Below, piece after piece: positions 10,861 through 23,269 of a DNA stretch of 64,000 bases; position 1 is the stretch's first letter, and the number at the start of each line of letters is the position of its first letter. This DNA is from Parelaphostrongylus tenuis (taxonomy: Eukaryota; Nematoda; Chromadorea; Rhabditida; Metastrongylidae), in contig JAHQIW010004394.1 in assembly GCA_019055375.1 (NCBI GenBank), positions 62,001-126,000 of the forward strand, read 5' to 3'. Position numbers and translations under genes: made by a program. Below the pieces are notes generated by a model. That model did no database searches and was not told the origin of the DNA. It saw only the letters and a list, made by a program, of their open reading frames with translations.

Positions 10861-11736
10861 GTTATGTGCTTTTCATATCTGAGCATTTTCTATTGTTTTC
10901 ATAAAGCGCTTTGTGGGCGCAGCACCCGTGTTCGCAATCGACTGCTATTGAACTATAATAAAAGGCTTATTAGGATAAGAATCTGTCATTGCTCGTACAT
11001 TCTTTGTAAGACAAAGAGAAAGCAACAAAATTACGTACAAGATATAGACTAAGGAGAGAAACACCTTGCCTTGGTTAATTCTGCCTTCAAAATTCAGGAG
11101 AGATTTCCGAAGATGGAAATCATGGTGGGTTCCATGTAATCAATCTTTCTTTTCTAAGGCATAAAAAAGTAGAAAATGAAATGAAAAGTCAGCTTCATGT
11201 CTTCTAAGGACAAGTTACAAACTGTAGATGAAAAAGTCGATAGAATTTCCGTTATTCCTGTAAAGTTCCAGAACACGAAATCATTAGGGCTTTCAAAAAC
11301 GCGTACACCTTTGAAGCAGTATTAATGAAGTACTGAAAAGATATTTGATTTGCTTCCATGAGCATATGAACGGTAGTATGTCACAAGTAACATTAAGATC
11401 ACATTACGCACGAAACCCTTCTCAACAAAGTCATATCAGAGCCGAAACACCATAGCTCATGCGCAGATTTACTAATCTTGCTAAATAGTGTCGGTTGTCG
11501 TCCTAACCTTATATTATATTTCTCTTCATAGTCTGCACATATCGAAACAACGACGACATCGAATATTCCCAGCATACCCCACATTGAAATCCAGTAACGC
11601 TTAATGATCTTTCACCCTACGTGTTTTTTTACACTTTTCATTACGTCGTCGATATTCCGTTAAATTCCTCCAAACCCTTCACTTCTTCAGCGCAAATTAA
11701 TTTATCGCTGACTTCTTGATCCATACCCAAATAGCT
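10861..11736. other. Intergenic, nothing recognised
   Basis: No supported gene or repeat. Open frames at 10,864-11,052 (+) and 11,399-11,584 (-) have no recognisable features. The latter might be more of the adjacent RTE relic, but I could not align it. Confidence 0.35.
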
Positions 11737-11935
11737 TCATCTTCGGAATTGTTTACTTAACTCAAATGGTAGAACATTCCAATCAAAAATTTTCATGAAC
11801 ACCGTTTTCATTATATTTATTCGTAGACTGATATTTCCATAAGCGCTATCGAAATCGGCCGTGAAAATCCGTATCGCTGCTGTGTCTGATACCAATAAGA
11901 ACGACATCAGGTTAAGGAAAAAGTTCCTCAAAAGA
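11737..11935 (-). mobile_element. RTE-type LINE relic (RT domain, 3' part)
   Basis: The minus-strand frame carries DFDSAYGNISLRINIMKT, resembling the segment just after the catalytic box of RTE reverse transcriptases (aspartate-rich FDSACG then GLRIN.KKT). The catalytic box itself is not present. Decayed and short. Confidence 0.45.
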
Positions 11936-11989
11936 AAAACGCTGGAAACTTATCTTAAAGTTATATATAAATTCAATTGAAAACAAAAC

Positions 11990-12420
11990 TAATTATCCTT
12001 CAAAATAAAGGCCATCATTATCCGCGATCTTCTACCAGCGATTTACAAACTTCCGAATCTGCTCGAAACACCATTCCTTGGACTTCAAAATACTCCTAAC
12101 AAACCTCTTCAACTTGATCAAATGATGCAGGATATGTTCCATTGAGCGAAAAAGACCATAAGCGAACGGCGCAGCATCTGAACTGCCAGCTGAGTGTTGC
12201 AAGACCTGACACCCTCCAGTTTATCAAACTTTTCTTTAGCCTTCTTTGCGATGTGAGGTTTGGCATTGTCTTGCTCAAACAGCGCGTGCTGTAAATTAGA
12301 ATCTGATGCATTATGGCTAGCGTCACTATGGGAGTTAATAAGAAATATTTCCAAAACATTCCCATGAATTTACAATGACCGATACTGTGTGAAGCAATCA
12401 TAAAGTTTGAATTTTTCGTG
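11990..12420 (-). mobile_element. mariner transposase relic, C-terminal half
   Basis: Minus-strand frames contain FEQDNAKPHIAKKAKEKFDK, the second catalytic Asp block of mariner transposases, and further on a diverged WCFEQIRKFVNRW...ADNDGLYFEG C-terminus. Frameshifts and a stop separate the pieces. The third Asp region is not readable. Inactive fossil. Confidence 0.7.
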
Positions 12421-13867
12421 GGTGTCGAGAAACTTTTTCCTCAACCTTGTATTACAGCAAATTGAAGATCGTGTATTTGGCGATTATCGGTTTTCACTCC
12501 CACGTGATTGCTCATGTCTCACATTCCGCTTTTCGCATACCGTTTCGAAATGCTGCTGTTAACAATTTTTCTTTGATACGGAATCGTTTTCTCAAATCCC
12601 TCTCTTTGTGTTGCTATCAGTGTCATTATAGAATAGAAGTTCTGGCCCAAAGAGTCCTATATAGCTCAGGAAGATTTTTCGTTAGTGCTTGTTACTGATT
12701 GGGTTTCCAGAGCTTCCATGGCCTCTTCTGTCAGACTTTACTGGTTGCTTCGGCTTAATGCCTTTATTGCGTCAATAATAGTGAAACTCCGGAAACATCT
12801 TGTGCTCTAATGATGCTCAAATGAATTTCATTTCATAGATGTGTTGTGTCGTTCTGAGTTATTCCCGAAACCCTAGTTTAGCAAGCCATCGGACCAATGC
12901 TCTCCAGTCCTGATGAAAGTCCATACATGGGAATAGCTTGTAGGGCGGCAAACAGTAGATAAATTGAAGAGACTTAGAGTCGCTTAACTTCAAATTTGCG
13001 ATATCCCACCTTTCTCTTTGACCAGTGCGCACCTCTCATCTTGTTATTGAAAAATTTTAAAGTATAAGTGCAACAGACGACGCCAAGAGTGCTGAATGAG
13101 TTACGAGGAAGACTTAAAACCTGAAGTTTTGCTACTCGCCAATTGTTCCTATCGCCAACTAGCTAAGTTTTCCTCTGTTCGTGAAACCCACGCTCTCCCT
13201 TTATTCCAGCCGCGTTTCAACCATCTTATAATTAGTAGCCGTCAGTAACCCTCTGTCAGTGGTTTCAATGTATGAAGCATAAATTGGAACTAATCTCAGT
13301 TGAGCTGAAGCCGTAGTTAAGGTGATAATTTCAACTTTATTTCCTGTTTAATTTTAACCCACGAGTGTGTGAGACACGAGTAAATTTGGAATGTAAGGTG
13401 GCCTCGAACCCAAGAATACCATATGTGACGCTTAATAAAAAGTTAGTAAAATAAAGATCAAAAGTCAATAAACTGAAAAATTGCCTTTTCCAAACCACTG
13501 CTCCAGCTCACCTAAGAGGCTTATGACGATTTGTGCACCTTAAATCACTTCCACTGAAATGATCGCTAATGGGTGATTGCTGACAGTCACCGAAAGATCG
13601 AAAACAGTGCTAAGAGAAAGGTAGAGCGAAGACCTCGTGGTGTAGCGAAAAGCTTAGTAAGTCTCCGGAAGAGCTAACTGCGGTCTTGTTCCAACTCAGT
13701 TACGAGGCTTAGTTTGCATCTTAGCACTCTTAATTTATTCGGTTGAGCAAAATGTTCTGCGAATTTTTGAAAGTTAATTTTTAATATCTTCATGTCGTTT
13801 TTTATTGATAGTTTCGTGAATATTTACTAGTTCTATAATTTTAGCTCCAAAATGCCCACTGAATAAT
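12421..13867. other. Intergenic, nothing recognised
   Basis: No gene, RNA or repeat that I can name. The open frame 12,447-12,698 (+) has no recognisable motif. Confidence 0.35.
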
Positions 13868-14260
13868 ATGATTTGTATGTATCGATTCGTCATTCTTGGA
13901 GAAAAAGGTTATAGATTCTCTAAACCCCCGACGAGATTAATGAGAGTTAAGGTGCTGGTACGGCGACTCAAGCAATTCAAGGGAAGCAATTTTGATAGCG
14001 AAGACATGCCTCGTTCTGGCCGACTGTCTGTTTCAGACAAAAGTGACCTGCAAACCGCTTTAGATGCTGAGCCTTGATCGAACACTCGTGATTTGGCCGA
14101 AAGTTCAGTGTCTCTCAGCGGAGGAGAGGAATTTGCGCATAAATACGAAATTATAGCGGAAGATGCATTTGGAAGATTAGTTATTGTTGTCTGATCATTA
14201 TATTTGAGCCATGCATGTGGTCTGTTATGGAGCACTTAAATAGTGCAATACACATGTTAT
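13868..14260 (+). mobile_element. mariner transposase relic, N-terminal part
   Basis: Encodes a diverged helix-turn-helix region: KQFKGSNFDSEDMPRSGR, then SVSDKSDLQTALDAEP, an in-frame stop, and NTRDLAES. The PRSGRP...DL segment linking the two DNA-binding helices is characteristic of mariner N-termini. The 3' half is missing. It is on the opposite strand from the relic at 12 kb, so probably a separate insertion. Confidence 0.65.
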
Positions 14261-15259
14261 TATTGTTGATTTTGCTATTGATTTGCGCATAAAACGAAAC
14301 TTTCGAAAATGTCTCAGAACTTTTTGCTCAACCCTGAGTATATTTCACACTGTTCTCTGCTCCAAGGACTACTAGAACCATTATTTCACCGAGGAAAGAT
14401 TCTTTCGAACAGCTAATGAAAAATTATGAGGCGATTAAAAGTCTTATATATACCGCGTATAGTGATATTTGATGTTCAACATCGGATGCATATGAACGCT
14501 CTCCAGTAATGGAAGGAAATTCGCTTTTTACTAATTCGTTTTCTAGCACATCGCTAGAACAATTTAGTGTGCCGTGACCATCATTGAAATGGAAAGTTTT
14601 TGATCACTTGATAAAGCAGGTGAAGGATAGTCCAGACACCGCGCTTTTAGACCATCGTGCTCTTCAAGATCATTTGCAGAAGAAAGATTTTGTTGTTGAA
14701 GACCATAAAATAACGTGGCGGGTAGAAAGGTAGAACGAAGGCTTGCATGGTGTTCTGGGTGAGTCCTTAGGGAAGGATAGTCAGCGGTGTCGAAGCCAAT
14801 TCAGATCTTTAATTCCAGTCGTATCTGCGCACTTCCGCAGTTCGCTTTGGCGTCGTATCCCACTGCTGAAGTCGAATTGTGTAGACAGAAATGAAGCTCA
14901 ACATGTGGCCGCCCGTAGAAATTCCTGTTTTTTTCTGCTTTAATAATTACCCGACCCGTCTATACGATTCATGCGACTACAGCACATTTTCTATCTACTA
15001 CTTTGTTTCATGATAGTCGTTTTATGGTAATGCATGATTCGAGCATGTTGACAGTTACGATTCCCATGAAGTAATGTGTAGAACATCGAAAGCTGCCATT
15101 ACAGCTAACTGATTTTATTAACAATCAGCTCTGATCAACGTGTATGTGAATGTCCTTAGGAACATGTGCATGCTCGTAAACTCTACTCCACAAATTCCTC
15201 GCTCATCTGTCGTCTGTTTTTCTTAGTATATAACCAGCTCATCTGCTTCTCTATCGCTA
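14261..15259. other. Intergenic, nothing recognised
   Basis: The frame at 14,743-14,943 (+) has no match I know and lies in repeat-like sequence. No splice-bounded exon was found. Confidence 0.35.
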
Positions 15260-16270
15260 TATTTTTCAGGATCCTGGAAAGCGGATAGGTTTTGAAAATT
15301 TGGGATGCTAAAACCGGCTAGATGTTGTGAGCATCAATTTAGGTTCAGGAGAGATCGCACTATAGCTGTGTGAGTTTTACACAGCATTTTTGAGGTGGAT
15401 GAAGTACTAGTCCACGGTTCTGCTGCACAATAGAACACCGAGAAAAGTGTTAAATCGCAAGGTGAGCGGAAGTTTTGAGATCCTTTAGTTGGTCGGTGAC
15501 TTTCTTAAAAAGGTTGAAAACGGTCTATCTTGCATTTTTCCTTCTGTCTAACTCCTTCATCGTGTTGTTGACCACTCAATAAACGCCTTAGTTACATCTA
15601 CGTGGTGGCATCTGTGATCAGTTAATCATTTATTTCGATTTATTCATATTTGAAAACCAGGTTTCTCAGGAACTGGACCTTCTACCAATCTATGCGTACT
15701 GTGATTTTTCCCGCTTCGTTGAACTCATTTGGTATTGTCTTTGCTTCTTTGGTGGCACTTAAAAAGATGACGATGTCGTCAGCATAGCGAAGGTCAACAG
15801 AAATTCTCTACCATTCACTTTATCGGTTTACTTGACCTGTAACAATTTTTTTCAAGTTTTCCACTCATGTACCGCTCCTAATGCTTCTAGCAATCGATTC
15901 GTTTCCTCGCAATTATCGCTTGACTGTGGATTTGTCTTCTTCATAAACGCAGTGGGAATATTTTAGTTCAGCAACTCTTCTTGCAATTTCGATGATGGAC
16001 AACGTAGGGCGTTCTGTGGAAGGTGGTTATTGAATGTTGAAAAGGGCTGAGAGTGGGAATCAACCCTTAATTGAGGTGTGCCAGGCATCGCTATCCACTC
16101 GGCTATTTTACATTTACCATCATTACGCATGCGAATTTCATCCCAATCTAATGTATTGCTTTGGTGGTATGGTGCCGCTTCACAAAATCTCATTTACTGA
16201 GTATGGTATTAGGTCCTTGGAAAAACTGCACTTTTGTGGTGCTGTTTCTTTAGCAAATAACAAAGTTTTC
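15260..16270 (-). mobile_element. RTE-type LINE relic, RT and C-terminal region
   Basis: Read on the minus strand from 16,250 downwards: a segment homologous to 61,980-62,045 of the RTE at 60.5-63 kb (TTKIQL.HRPLTI region), then a catalytic YADD box at 15,775-15,787 (DLRYADDIVIF), then a diverged C-terminal part around 15,490-15,530. Many stops and a probable internal insertion. Dead copy. Confidence 0.65.
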
Positions 16271-16829
16271 ACGTAGAACGGTGCCACTTGTAGGTCGAAT
16301 AACGCTCATAGATTTGCATTCAATTCAATGCCAGAACTAGAAGCAAAGAGTATTCTTGACAAATTTTTTTTGACAGCGAACATGATTCAAATGTGGATCT
16401 TGCGACGAAATTTCTGTCGAACCGCTTGCTCAGCGTGCTGCTCCGTCCGAAATCCTTGATTTGCGTAGCTAACTTGACATCAATAAGTTGGTGGAGAGAA
16501 GAAAAAACTGCAGTTTAATCGTAATCCAGCGTATTTAACGTGGCTAGCGATATTTAACCAGTGGCAGAAAAACTATACAGAGACCTACATAGGTGCAGGC
16601 ACAATTTTCTAAAGATTCGATAGTGTTTTCAGTTTTCTAAAAAATTTTTTTACTGCACTGCAACACTGTAATTAAGATTGCATTTCACATGCTGCTCGCA
16701 CGCCTCGCAGTGGTATCTGAATAAATTTCACACTACTGCATCAAGCTATTGTTTTCAAGTACTGATCATTAGTTTAAATCTCGAGGATTTTGATGGTATG
16801 CTTGTTTTAGAAAAAAAAATTTCTTAGCG

Positions 16830-17093
16830 CGTTTTTAGACACTCTATTGATCCGTTGTCACAGTGCTTCTTTTTCACTATGTGGATCCCAGTACTTTTAG
16901 CATGAATTCCTTTTCTCTTTTTTTTTGAGCGGTGTAGAATAGTAATCGAGCGATCTCCTTGCAATCTCGAGGACAGCCTGGCTAGTTGTGTTCCATTGGG
17001 CGTTCTTTGCTGACTACCGAAGAGTGTTGGAGGGTGGGACTCGGCTCCACGCGCGCTGCGACGATCATCACAACCACTCGGCCACGGACCCCT
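16830..17093 (-). mobile_element. SINE D copy (class II tRNA-like head)
   Basis: On the minus strand it begins GGGGTCCGTGGCCGAGTGG, a good A box of Ser/Leu type, then a B-box-like GAGCCGAGTCCC, then a body shared with 49,698-49,989 (-) and 50,068-50,335 (+) (for example the GAACGCCCAATGGAAC region and GGATCAATAGAGTG near the 3' end). About 265 bp. The open frames here are artefacts. Confidence 0.65.
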
Positions 17094-17625
17094 CATTTAT
17101 GTTATTTTGTTTATATATGTATGAAATCCATTCCATGCTTCCAGTGTTTCAGATATATTGATTATTTTAATCACTGCAAGTGAAAGTCAATGTAAATAGC
17201 ATAATTTATGATGTACTTTATGTACATTCTAGGAGATCAATATACATGTAGGCAAGTGAGGGTAGTATTAATAGGCATGCATACAAACCTCAGCATTAAA
17301 TGAAGATATGTATGTATCAAAAGCTTTTTTTCAGTCGATGCGAGGTTGATAAATGTAGTAGCAGTATTAGCACAGATAGCAGTACACTAAGAGATCAATA
17401 TATCTATCTGATTACTATAGTTCTCAAAGAAGTCTAATGATAAAAAGAAGGGAAGGCAGAAAAACGTCTTCCAAGCTTAGTAGGACGATATTTTCAAATT
17501 GAGCTACAATATAAAACCTTCTCAATATCTAAGGAATCAAAATCTTGAAGGAGACTGTTTTTGCACTCTCTTTCTCTTTCGTGAATAGCTTAACAATTAT
17601 CATTTTCAGCTCAAAAACGAGAAAT

Positions 17626-17810
17626 TAATAATTGACCCTAAATGTCTTTCTTTCTCCATCCAGTGCGGCTTGAATGATATCCTTGAGAGCTATTGTCTCT
17701 TGTAAAGTTCCCAATGAACTCTGAAAAGAAAGAAAACAAAATATAAGATCAACGGGTTGAAGTAGCGTACCGAAAGTGACTGAAAGTAGTATTATTCTTA
17801 TTTCTGGCAT
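17626..17810 (-). CDS. Candidate small minus-strand gene, two readings
   Basis: An ATG at 17,810 is followed by a hydrophobic run (MPEIRIILLSVTF). A potential 50-nt intron (donor GTACGC, acceptor TTTCTTTTCAG ending at 17,721) would join it to a tail with two N-glycosylation sequons ending at TAG 17,638, about 40 residues in all. Without that intron, or with an unseen upstream exon, the same segment reads SSLGTLQETIALKDIIQAAL and stops at 17,626. The splice sites are good, but the choice of frame cannot be made from sequence alone. Confidence 0.25.
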
Positions 17811-17989
17811 AAATTTAACAAACGAAAAACTAAATAGAAATTGGGCAAATTGTCGCGAAGAAGTTGGAAATCAGTTACTGGTCGGCTTGATGTTGATGTT
17901 CGCGTTCTAGCCACAAACTTGGGTAATTGGACCTTCAGCTACATTACAATACTGTTAACACGACAACCAATAGCAGCAATAACGGCGAA

Positions 17990-18545
17990 TACGGTAATAT
18001 GCGACATGAACGAACGATAGTTGTGAGAAACTGTGATCAAGATAAAGTGGTGGTTCAGTGGGTTCACGTAGTTGTTGACAGTGATGAGATTGATACGAGA
18101 TAGTGGTTCAGTGGTTTTATGGATTGATTACAACAATAAGATTGCTATTGTAGCCGAAACAAGGTTTCTACGATGAGCGTTACAAATGTGAGCGATAGTA
18201 GAAAGCGATGAGCTATGAGTGAGGAATATGTACTACGATAATTAGACAATGAATCAACTTGGCAGTCAGCCAGTACAGTTGGAAAAAGCAAAGACTATAG
18301 TAATGAACAATGCATCCCTCCATCTAACCAGAGTCGCATAGAACAGTGATGCATTTCATACAATGCAACTTGAGAAATGTGATTGATGGCAGCAATGCGA
18401 TAAGCGAACGATATGTGAGGGACATGTACGATCATGATGCAATAGATCCCACCTAATGTAGCAACTAGACAGTCGATATGCGATGAAGAGTTGGAAGAAC
18501 CAGAGACTATTCTGAAGAATCAATGTCTAATGAGAACAATCGTTA
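17990..18545. repeat. Degenerate minisatellite, about 190-bp period
   Basis: Three diverged units start near 18,010, 18,200 and 18,395, each with a block like GCGAACGATATGTGAGGGAC followed by a GTACGATAATT-type segment. Purine-rich with no coding content. Confidence 0.45.
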
Positions 18546-18889
18546 GAGCGGAAGACAGTCATGCACAACGACAACAGAAGTCATGACACGACGGCGGAGC
18601 CGCACGATGGTGAATGCCCGTCGGCCCGATGGTCGTCTCTCCACCCATCGGACATGGATCTGCTGTGCCAAAGAGACGTCAGCATTCTGATGGCCTATCG
18701 ATTTTAAGCCGACTTGTCGACACGAAGTAAAACAGTGCATTATTATTTATTCGCAGATACTGATGTAATGCGAAGCCTTCGCAACCCTAGGCGGGAGCTG
18801 CTACCACTCTTTATTCGGCATGAGGCGTCGAAGCTGTTAGCAACGAAGTTGATGCGTTTAGTCTGGTAGGCACATGAAGGAATAAAGAA

Positions 18890-19185
18890 TGAAGCTCTCG
18901 GAGTTGATTAATCCCAGGGGGACACGCCATGTGTTCATTTTCAATATTTAACTTTGTTTGAGATGTTGAATGAATATCTGCCCTTTACAAAGACTCGCGG
19001 TGGCCTACCGCTGTATCACGTCAGTGCTGTCAATGCTCCTAAACAATTTTGGGGTCAGTCTGGTACTAATTTACTGACTCCGAATGGATGGATGGCTTAG
19101 TGAGTTACAAGCGCGCGATCTGACTATCGACGTTGTGTGCGACACAGAGTACCTCTTACCACTGCGTCACATGCGTTAGTAGGTA
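18890..19185 (-). mobile_element. SINE F copy
   Basis: Minus-strand copy with the family 3' end (GTTGATTAATCCCAGGGGGA in plus-strand order), the body block TCGCGGTGGCCTACCGCTG, and a decayed tRNA-like head ending near 19,180 (TACCACTGCGTCACATGCG, the complement of an A-box region). Confidence 0.6.
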
Positions 19186-19369
19186 CATATCGGCATTGAA
19201 TATCAGAAAAGTAGTAGCGGAGAGGTGGTCTCGGTGTACTGGTAGCAGGCGCCATCGGCATGGGTGAAACGTTGTTACAACTCCCACCTGGGCCCAAAAG
19301 TTTGCTTATCCGTCATCATCCTTGATTGCATAACTAAAACACCAAAACACTCATATGCCCCTAGAAGAA

Positions 19370-19655
19370 TTGAGTGGTGGCAAAAACACGGCCTCAGGCG
19401 AGAATCGAACTGCGAGTTGCATCCTATCCGGGGACGCGTGCTCCACCACTACACCACCGAGGCACATTTGCGCACCACTCATTCTTTAACATCTCTATGT
19501 TAGCTATCAGCCACCAACTTTCAACAAATTTGGTCGGGTATGCCATTTCGCTTTATGAACCCAGTAGTGGTGTAGTGGTAGAGCACGCGTCCCCACATAG
19601 GATGGAACGCAGGTTGGATTCCCGCCCGAGGCCGTGTTTTTGCCCACCACTCAAT
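19370..19655. mobile_element. Two inverted tRNA-like cloverleaf modules (family A)
   Basis: A minus-strand module at 19,391-19,463 and a plus-strand module at 19,559-19,632 share the sequence best preserved at 53,939-54,010: acceptor GCCTCAG/CTGAGGC type, A box GGTGTAGTGG, B-box region GGTTCGATTCC. Outside them lie inverted flanks, GAGTGGTGGCAAAAAC on the left and its complement GCCCACCACTC on the right, so the whole segment can fold into a long hairpin. The plus module has a mutated B box (GGTTGGATTCC). Confidence 0.6.
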
Positions 19656-19659
19656 CTTT

Positions 19660-20185
19660 TAGGAATACATGAATGATCATAACACTGCGAAAGATGCAGT
19701 AAAATACTAAAAATTTCGAATATTAGTTGTCACCAAAACACTGTTATTGAACAGCTCTCAATAAAAGAATTCTTGCTGATCTAGGACTAGGGCTATTTGA
19801 ACATTTTGTAGACTCCATTAGTGTGGACGACTGCCAGTTTTCAGTATTTGCGGCAGTTGGTCCTGATGGAAAGATCCGGATACAACAGAAAACTTTTTCA
19901 TAACGAAATGAGCAAAGAGCACCACCTTACCTTACCTTACTCATCATTAGTTCGGCCTTCAAACATATTACTGTAGCTTCCTATTGAGCCTGTTCCGCTC
20001 TGTGCTCATGCATTCCCAAATGAGGGAGGACGACGAACTCAATTGAATCTATCAAGAACATTTCGCACTTTTGAGTAATAAATGTGAACAGAAACGCAAT
20101 TAAAACCAAATCGAGGAATTAGTAGTGACTAACCAGGGCACTTTACTCTAGATTACCCGTCTTTGGAATTGGTCTACTCCAGTGT
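19660..20185. other. Intergenic, nothing recognised
   Basis: Non-coding sequence between the tRNA-like pair and the open frame at 20,186. The first 60 bases continue the tRNA-like element's 3' flank (CACTGCGAAAGATGCAGTAAAATACTA-type sequence also found at 34.5 and 53.7-54.1 kb). Confidence 0.4.
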
Positions 20186-20626
20186 GTGGTGGCTTTGTAC
20201 CTCCTTATGAAAATCAAACAAGGAAATGTACCTGAATCACGGGAGCTAGTGAAAGCTGTTAGTTCCACTATCTTCGCAGGCACAGCTGAAGATCGTAGTT
20301 ACTCAATTCTGCGCTCAAGATTTCGTGCTACTTGTGCAGCGCTCAGCACAGGAGGACGAGTTGCAACAAACTACCTAGAAGAAATAAGTTACATGTCCTG
20401 GCTAGCAACTAATATGGCTAAACTTGATGGCTTAGCGAAATTCGCCCGAGAGGGCCAACCAAGTCTCCCAGCTCGTTGGCAGCAGGGTGGGCAAATGGAT
20501 AGAACTTGCCCGGGAAATTCTCTCTCCAACTCGAAGAGTACGGTGAGTGTGTGCAGTGGAGATCCAGAAGAGCTAAACCTCAAGTTTCAGGGAGACTTAA
20601 ATCGAAGAGTATCGCGCGACATTTGA
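20186..20626 (+). CDS. 146-residue intact open frame, unrecognised
   Basis: One of the two longest single open frames in the window (the other, 44,052-44,492 (-), runs out of a known exon into intron). Composition is protein-like: a basic helical part (LRSRFRATCAALSTGG), an aromatic segment YLEEISYMSWLATNMAK, then a Ser/Gln/Asn-rich low-complexity tail. No signal peptide or membrane segment. A gag-like N-terminal protein of an LTR retroelement or a last exon of an ordinary gene both fit; no integrase, protease or RT is nearby. Function unknown. Confidence 0.4.
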   Translation: MVALYLLMKIKQGNVPESRELVKAVSSTIFAGTAEDRSYSILRSRFRATCAALSTGGRVATNYLEEISYMSWLATNMAKLDGLAKFAREGQPSLPARWQQGGQMDRTCPGNSLSNSKSTVSVCSGDPEELNLKFQGDLNRRVSRDI

Positions 20627-20767
20627 GAATAACACAGTCTTTGAGTCTCTGACATACCTCAGACCTACCAGCATATTCGAAATGCTCAGAAAATGATGAA
20701 TAAGAAACATAAGATTAAATAAGAACTTCACAGTAAGTCAGTCAAACGAGCCAATATGAAGCTTCGA

Positions 20768-20960
20768 AAGGTTTTGCGAGTTGATCAATCTCTGGGAAAT
20801 CCACCACGAATTCGACTTCATCAGGAATCGCTGGAGGTAACTATTTGCACATCTGACCTTACAATGACTCGCTGGGTTTACCAATGTGCCAAGTCAACGC
20901 TGCTATCGTCCAGCAAGTCTGGGACTGATTCGTCGGACTGCGGAGAGATAAACGTTAACT
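20768..20960 (-). mobile_element. SINE F copy, 3' part
   Basis: Matches the family 3' end (GCGAGTTGATCAATCTCTGG in plus order) and body (CTTACAATGACTCGC), and stops before the tRNA-like head. The frame 20,756-21,034 (+) is inside it and is not a gene. Confidence 0.55.
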
Positions 20961-21689
20961 TGAATTTCACAATTTTTTATTGCACTCAAATTCTTGGTAG
21001 GCGCTTCTATTGTGACGTAACAGCGAAAATATAATTGAGTTTCCACACTTAGCCCGTTTTAGCATTTTTTTTTGTTGTTGGACAAAGCTTACCCCCTAAA
21101 CTTTCAACAATCGATGGATAGCTCAAACCGTGGGCAATTCCAATATTGTCCTTATTTCCTGAAAAAGCTCTCAATAGGTTGTAGCAACGGAAATTAAACT
21201 GAGTTTCACTCGGCGCACAATTTTTGCTTGACTAGGATGTAACAAAGTTGTGTGGATGGTATTCGCAAAAATTGCAACATACAGTACCGAGGAGACTCGA
21301 GTTTGTGGATGGCCTTTCAACAGACTTTTGAGATAGCCAGTTGACAGCATGCATCAAAGGATTCTATAACCAAGTCTGTTTCTAAAAGGTCTTCAAAGAG
21401 AGCTGGAAAAGCGACGAGATAACTCTTCGCACTCTAGGTTGAGGCTGCTTAGGCTGCTTAGGCTGAGGCACAGTGGCAGGTTTATTTCACAGTTTGGGCT
21501 GGAAATGAAACTATCGACTCATAGAATGATCAAACAAAGTTTCTTCTAGAAATCTAAAGTATAAGCCTGAGAGTTTGTACGAAACAAAGAAAAAAAAAGT
21601 CTAGATAAATAACAAAGATAAACGTAATGATATGCGTTGAACGTAAAACCCAATCTTAATTTCGCTGCCAGAGCATAATATAAAGCCCC

Positions 21690-21910
21690 AATAGAAAAGC
21701 AAGTACAGCGTTGAAATTTTCGAGATTTGAGCTTTTAGATGATGGCTGAAATTTCTCAGGAAAAACGGGAGAAAGCTTTGTTCTTGAAAGGTTGAAATAG
21801 AGCATTGCGGTGACCGACTTGTTAAAATTAATAAGAAAATTTCTTCTCCAGCGAAACGAGTCATTTCTTCTTTTACTTCTGAGTAACAGAAAGAATCCCG
21901 CTTGTTTTCG
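21690..21910. repeat. FB1 foldback-family fragment
   Basis: The block around 21,835-21,900 (AAATTTCTTCTCCAGCG... to AACAGAAAGAATCCCGC) aligns with 44,205-44,280 inside the long inverted repeat FB1. The minus-strand open frames 21,601-21,966 and 21,656-21,913 are therefore probably repeat frames and are not listed as genes. Confidence 0.4.
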
Positions 21911-21965
21911 CATGTTAACAAAAAAGTGAAGATAACTGAAGAAATGATGTCATAGGGTAATGACA

Positions 21966-23009
21966 TTAATCTCGCTCAGCCGATCAGTTGGTTGCGGTGC
22001 GTCCTCGTTCGGCTGGTGTGGCTGATGCGTCGTTCGGCTGCTACGGTTTGGTACAGTGGCGAGGACTTGTTCATTGCCTCGCTCTGCTCTTGTGGTCAAA
22101 TGCCTCGTTCGGCTGTAGCATTTGGATGACAATCTAGCCATTACATCAGGAATACGATGCATGGCCGACGAAGTTTGGCCAATGCACCAGAATATGGCAG
22201 TCCTAGTGGCGGCACGTATTCAGATATAGTTTGGTCATTTCACCGCTTCTATAATGGACACAGTGGTGACAGTACAGGAATAGTCCAGCTTTAGTGATGA
22301 TTGTACGAGAATAGTTAAAATGTGATGACGGTTGCGACTGAGTGCGTGTATGTGCCTCTGATGAACCGATTGTGTTGATTTTCATTGCCACGCAGGTCTA
22401 AGAATATTTATCCAAAAATCGAATTGAATTGTTCGGATGAATCCCACGATCTAAATCGTCGTATCGAACAAACTATAACAAACAAATAATACTGTTTATT
22501 TCCGAGTGTTTTTATTCAGATCACGCCCTTATGGGATCGCCCCCGCTCCAGATCACATGACACGTTAGCTAAAATAGTAATTATGACATGACATCATAAT
22601 ACAACATATCACAATAATTGGAATGCTCAATATGACATGCAATGAGACAACACTAGTGCATGGGTTGAGGACGAGTTTGGGATTTATTGACATTATTTTG
22701 ATTTATGCTAATCGAACCGAAGATGAGCGAGGGAGTCGAGCAGGTGGACAAAGCGACATATCCAAAGAATGAGCAAATGGCACTGTTTTGCTCTCGCATA
22801 GTACTTCTCAATCATTCTGCACGAGTTAACCTGTGAATAGTTCACAAGTACAGTGAGGCTCAGCGGCGAGCCAAAAGAACATGAGCCCGATGGTATGACT
22901 CAGTGCTTATGCGGACTGGCCTATGGTTATTATCAGCTACTACATGAGACATGTAATTATGTGCAATAGAAACCAACGTAGATGAACAAACAGGACATAT
23001 TGCGCGCGA
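21966..23009. other. Non-coding stretch with a short recurring motif
   Basis: CGTTCGGCTG occurs three times between 22,004 and 22,115, each in GC-richer context than the surroundings. No cloverleaf or reading frame explains it. The rest to 23,009 shows nothing I recognise. Confidence 0.35.
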
Positions 23010-23160
23010 TAACCGCTATAAGGAAGGTGCTTAGTTGATTGGGTTTCATATCCTCATCTTTCCAGGCTCTGAAGAAGGCGAAACCGACAGGAAATTATTT
23101 TTAGTTGGCACCTGGCCTCGGTAGGGCTAGCAAACGTCAGCTCATAGAAATCATTGGTAT
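23010..23160 (+). mobile_element. Penelope-type terminal-repeat relic
   Basis: Aligns with 52,985-53,065: shared GGTGCTTAGTTGATTGG and CCAGGCTCTGAAGAAGGCGA, and further on a remnant AAACGTCAGCT. The hammerhead-like core is present in part (CTGAAGA) but its GAAAC side is disrupted. No coding sequence remains. Confidence 0.45.
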
Positions 23161-23269
23161 GATGGAAATCACATGTTTTGTTCATCAAGAAAACAGTGAA
23201 TAATTGTTCGATGTCGATATTAAATATAAATCCATCTAGGAAAAATAAAAATTTACCTTACTTACCGAA

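Noticed and set aside
21601..21966. 121-codon hydrophobic minus-strand frame as a membrane protein
   Set aside because: Part of it aligns with the non-coding FB1 inverted repeat at 44.2 kb, and hydrophobicity comes from T-rich codons.
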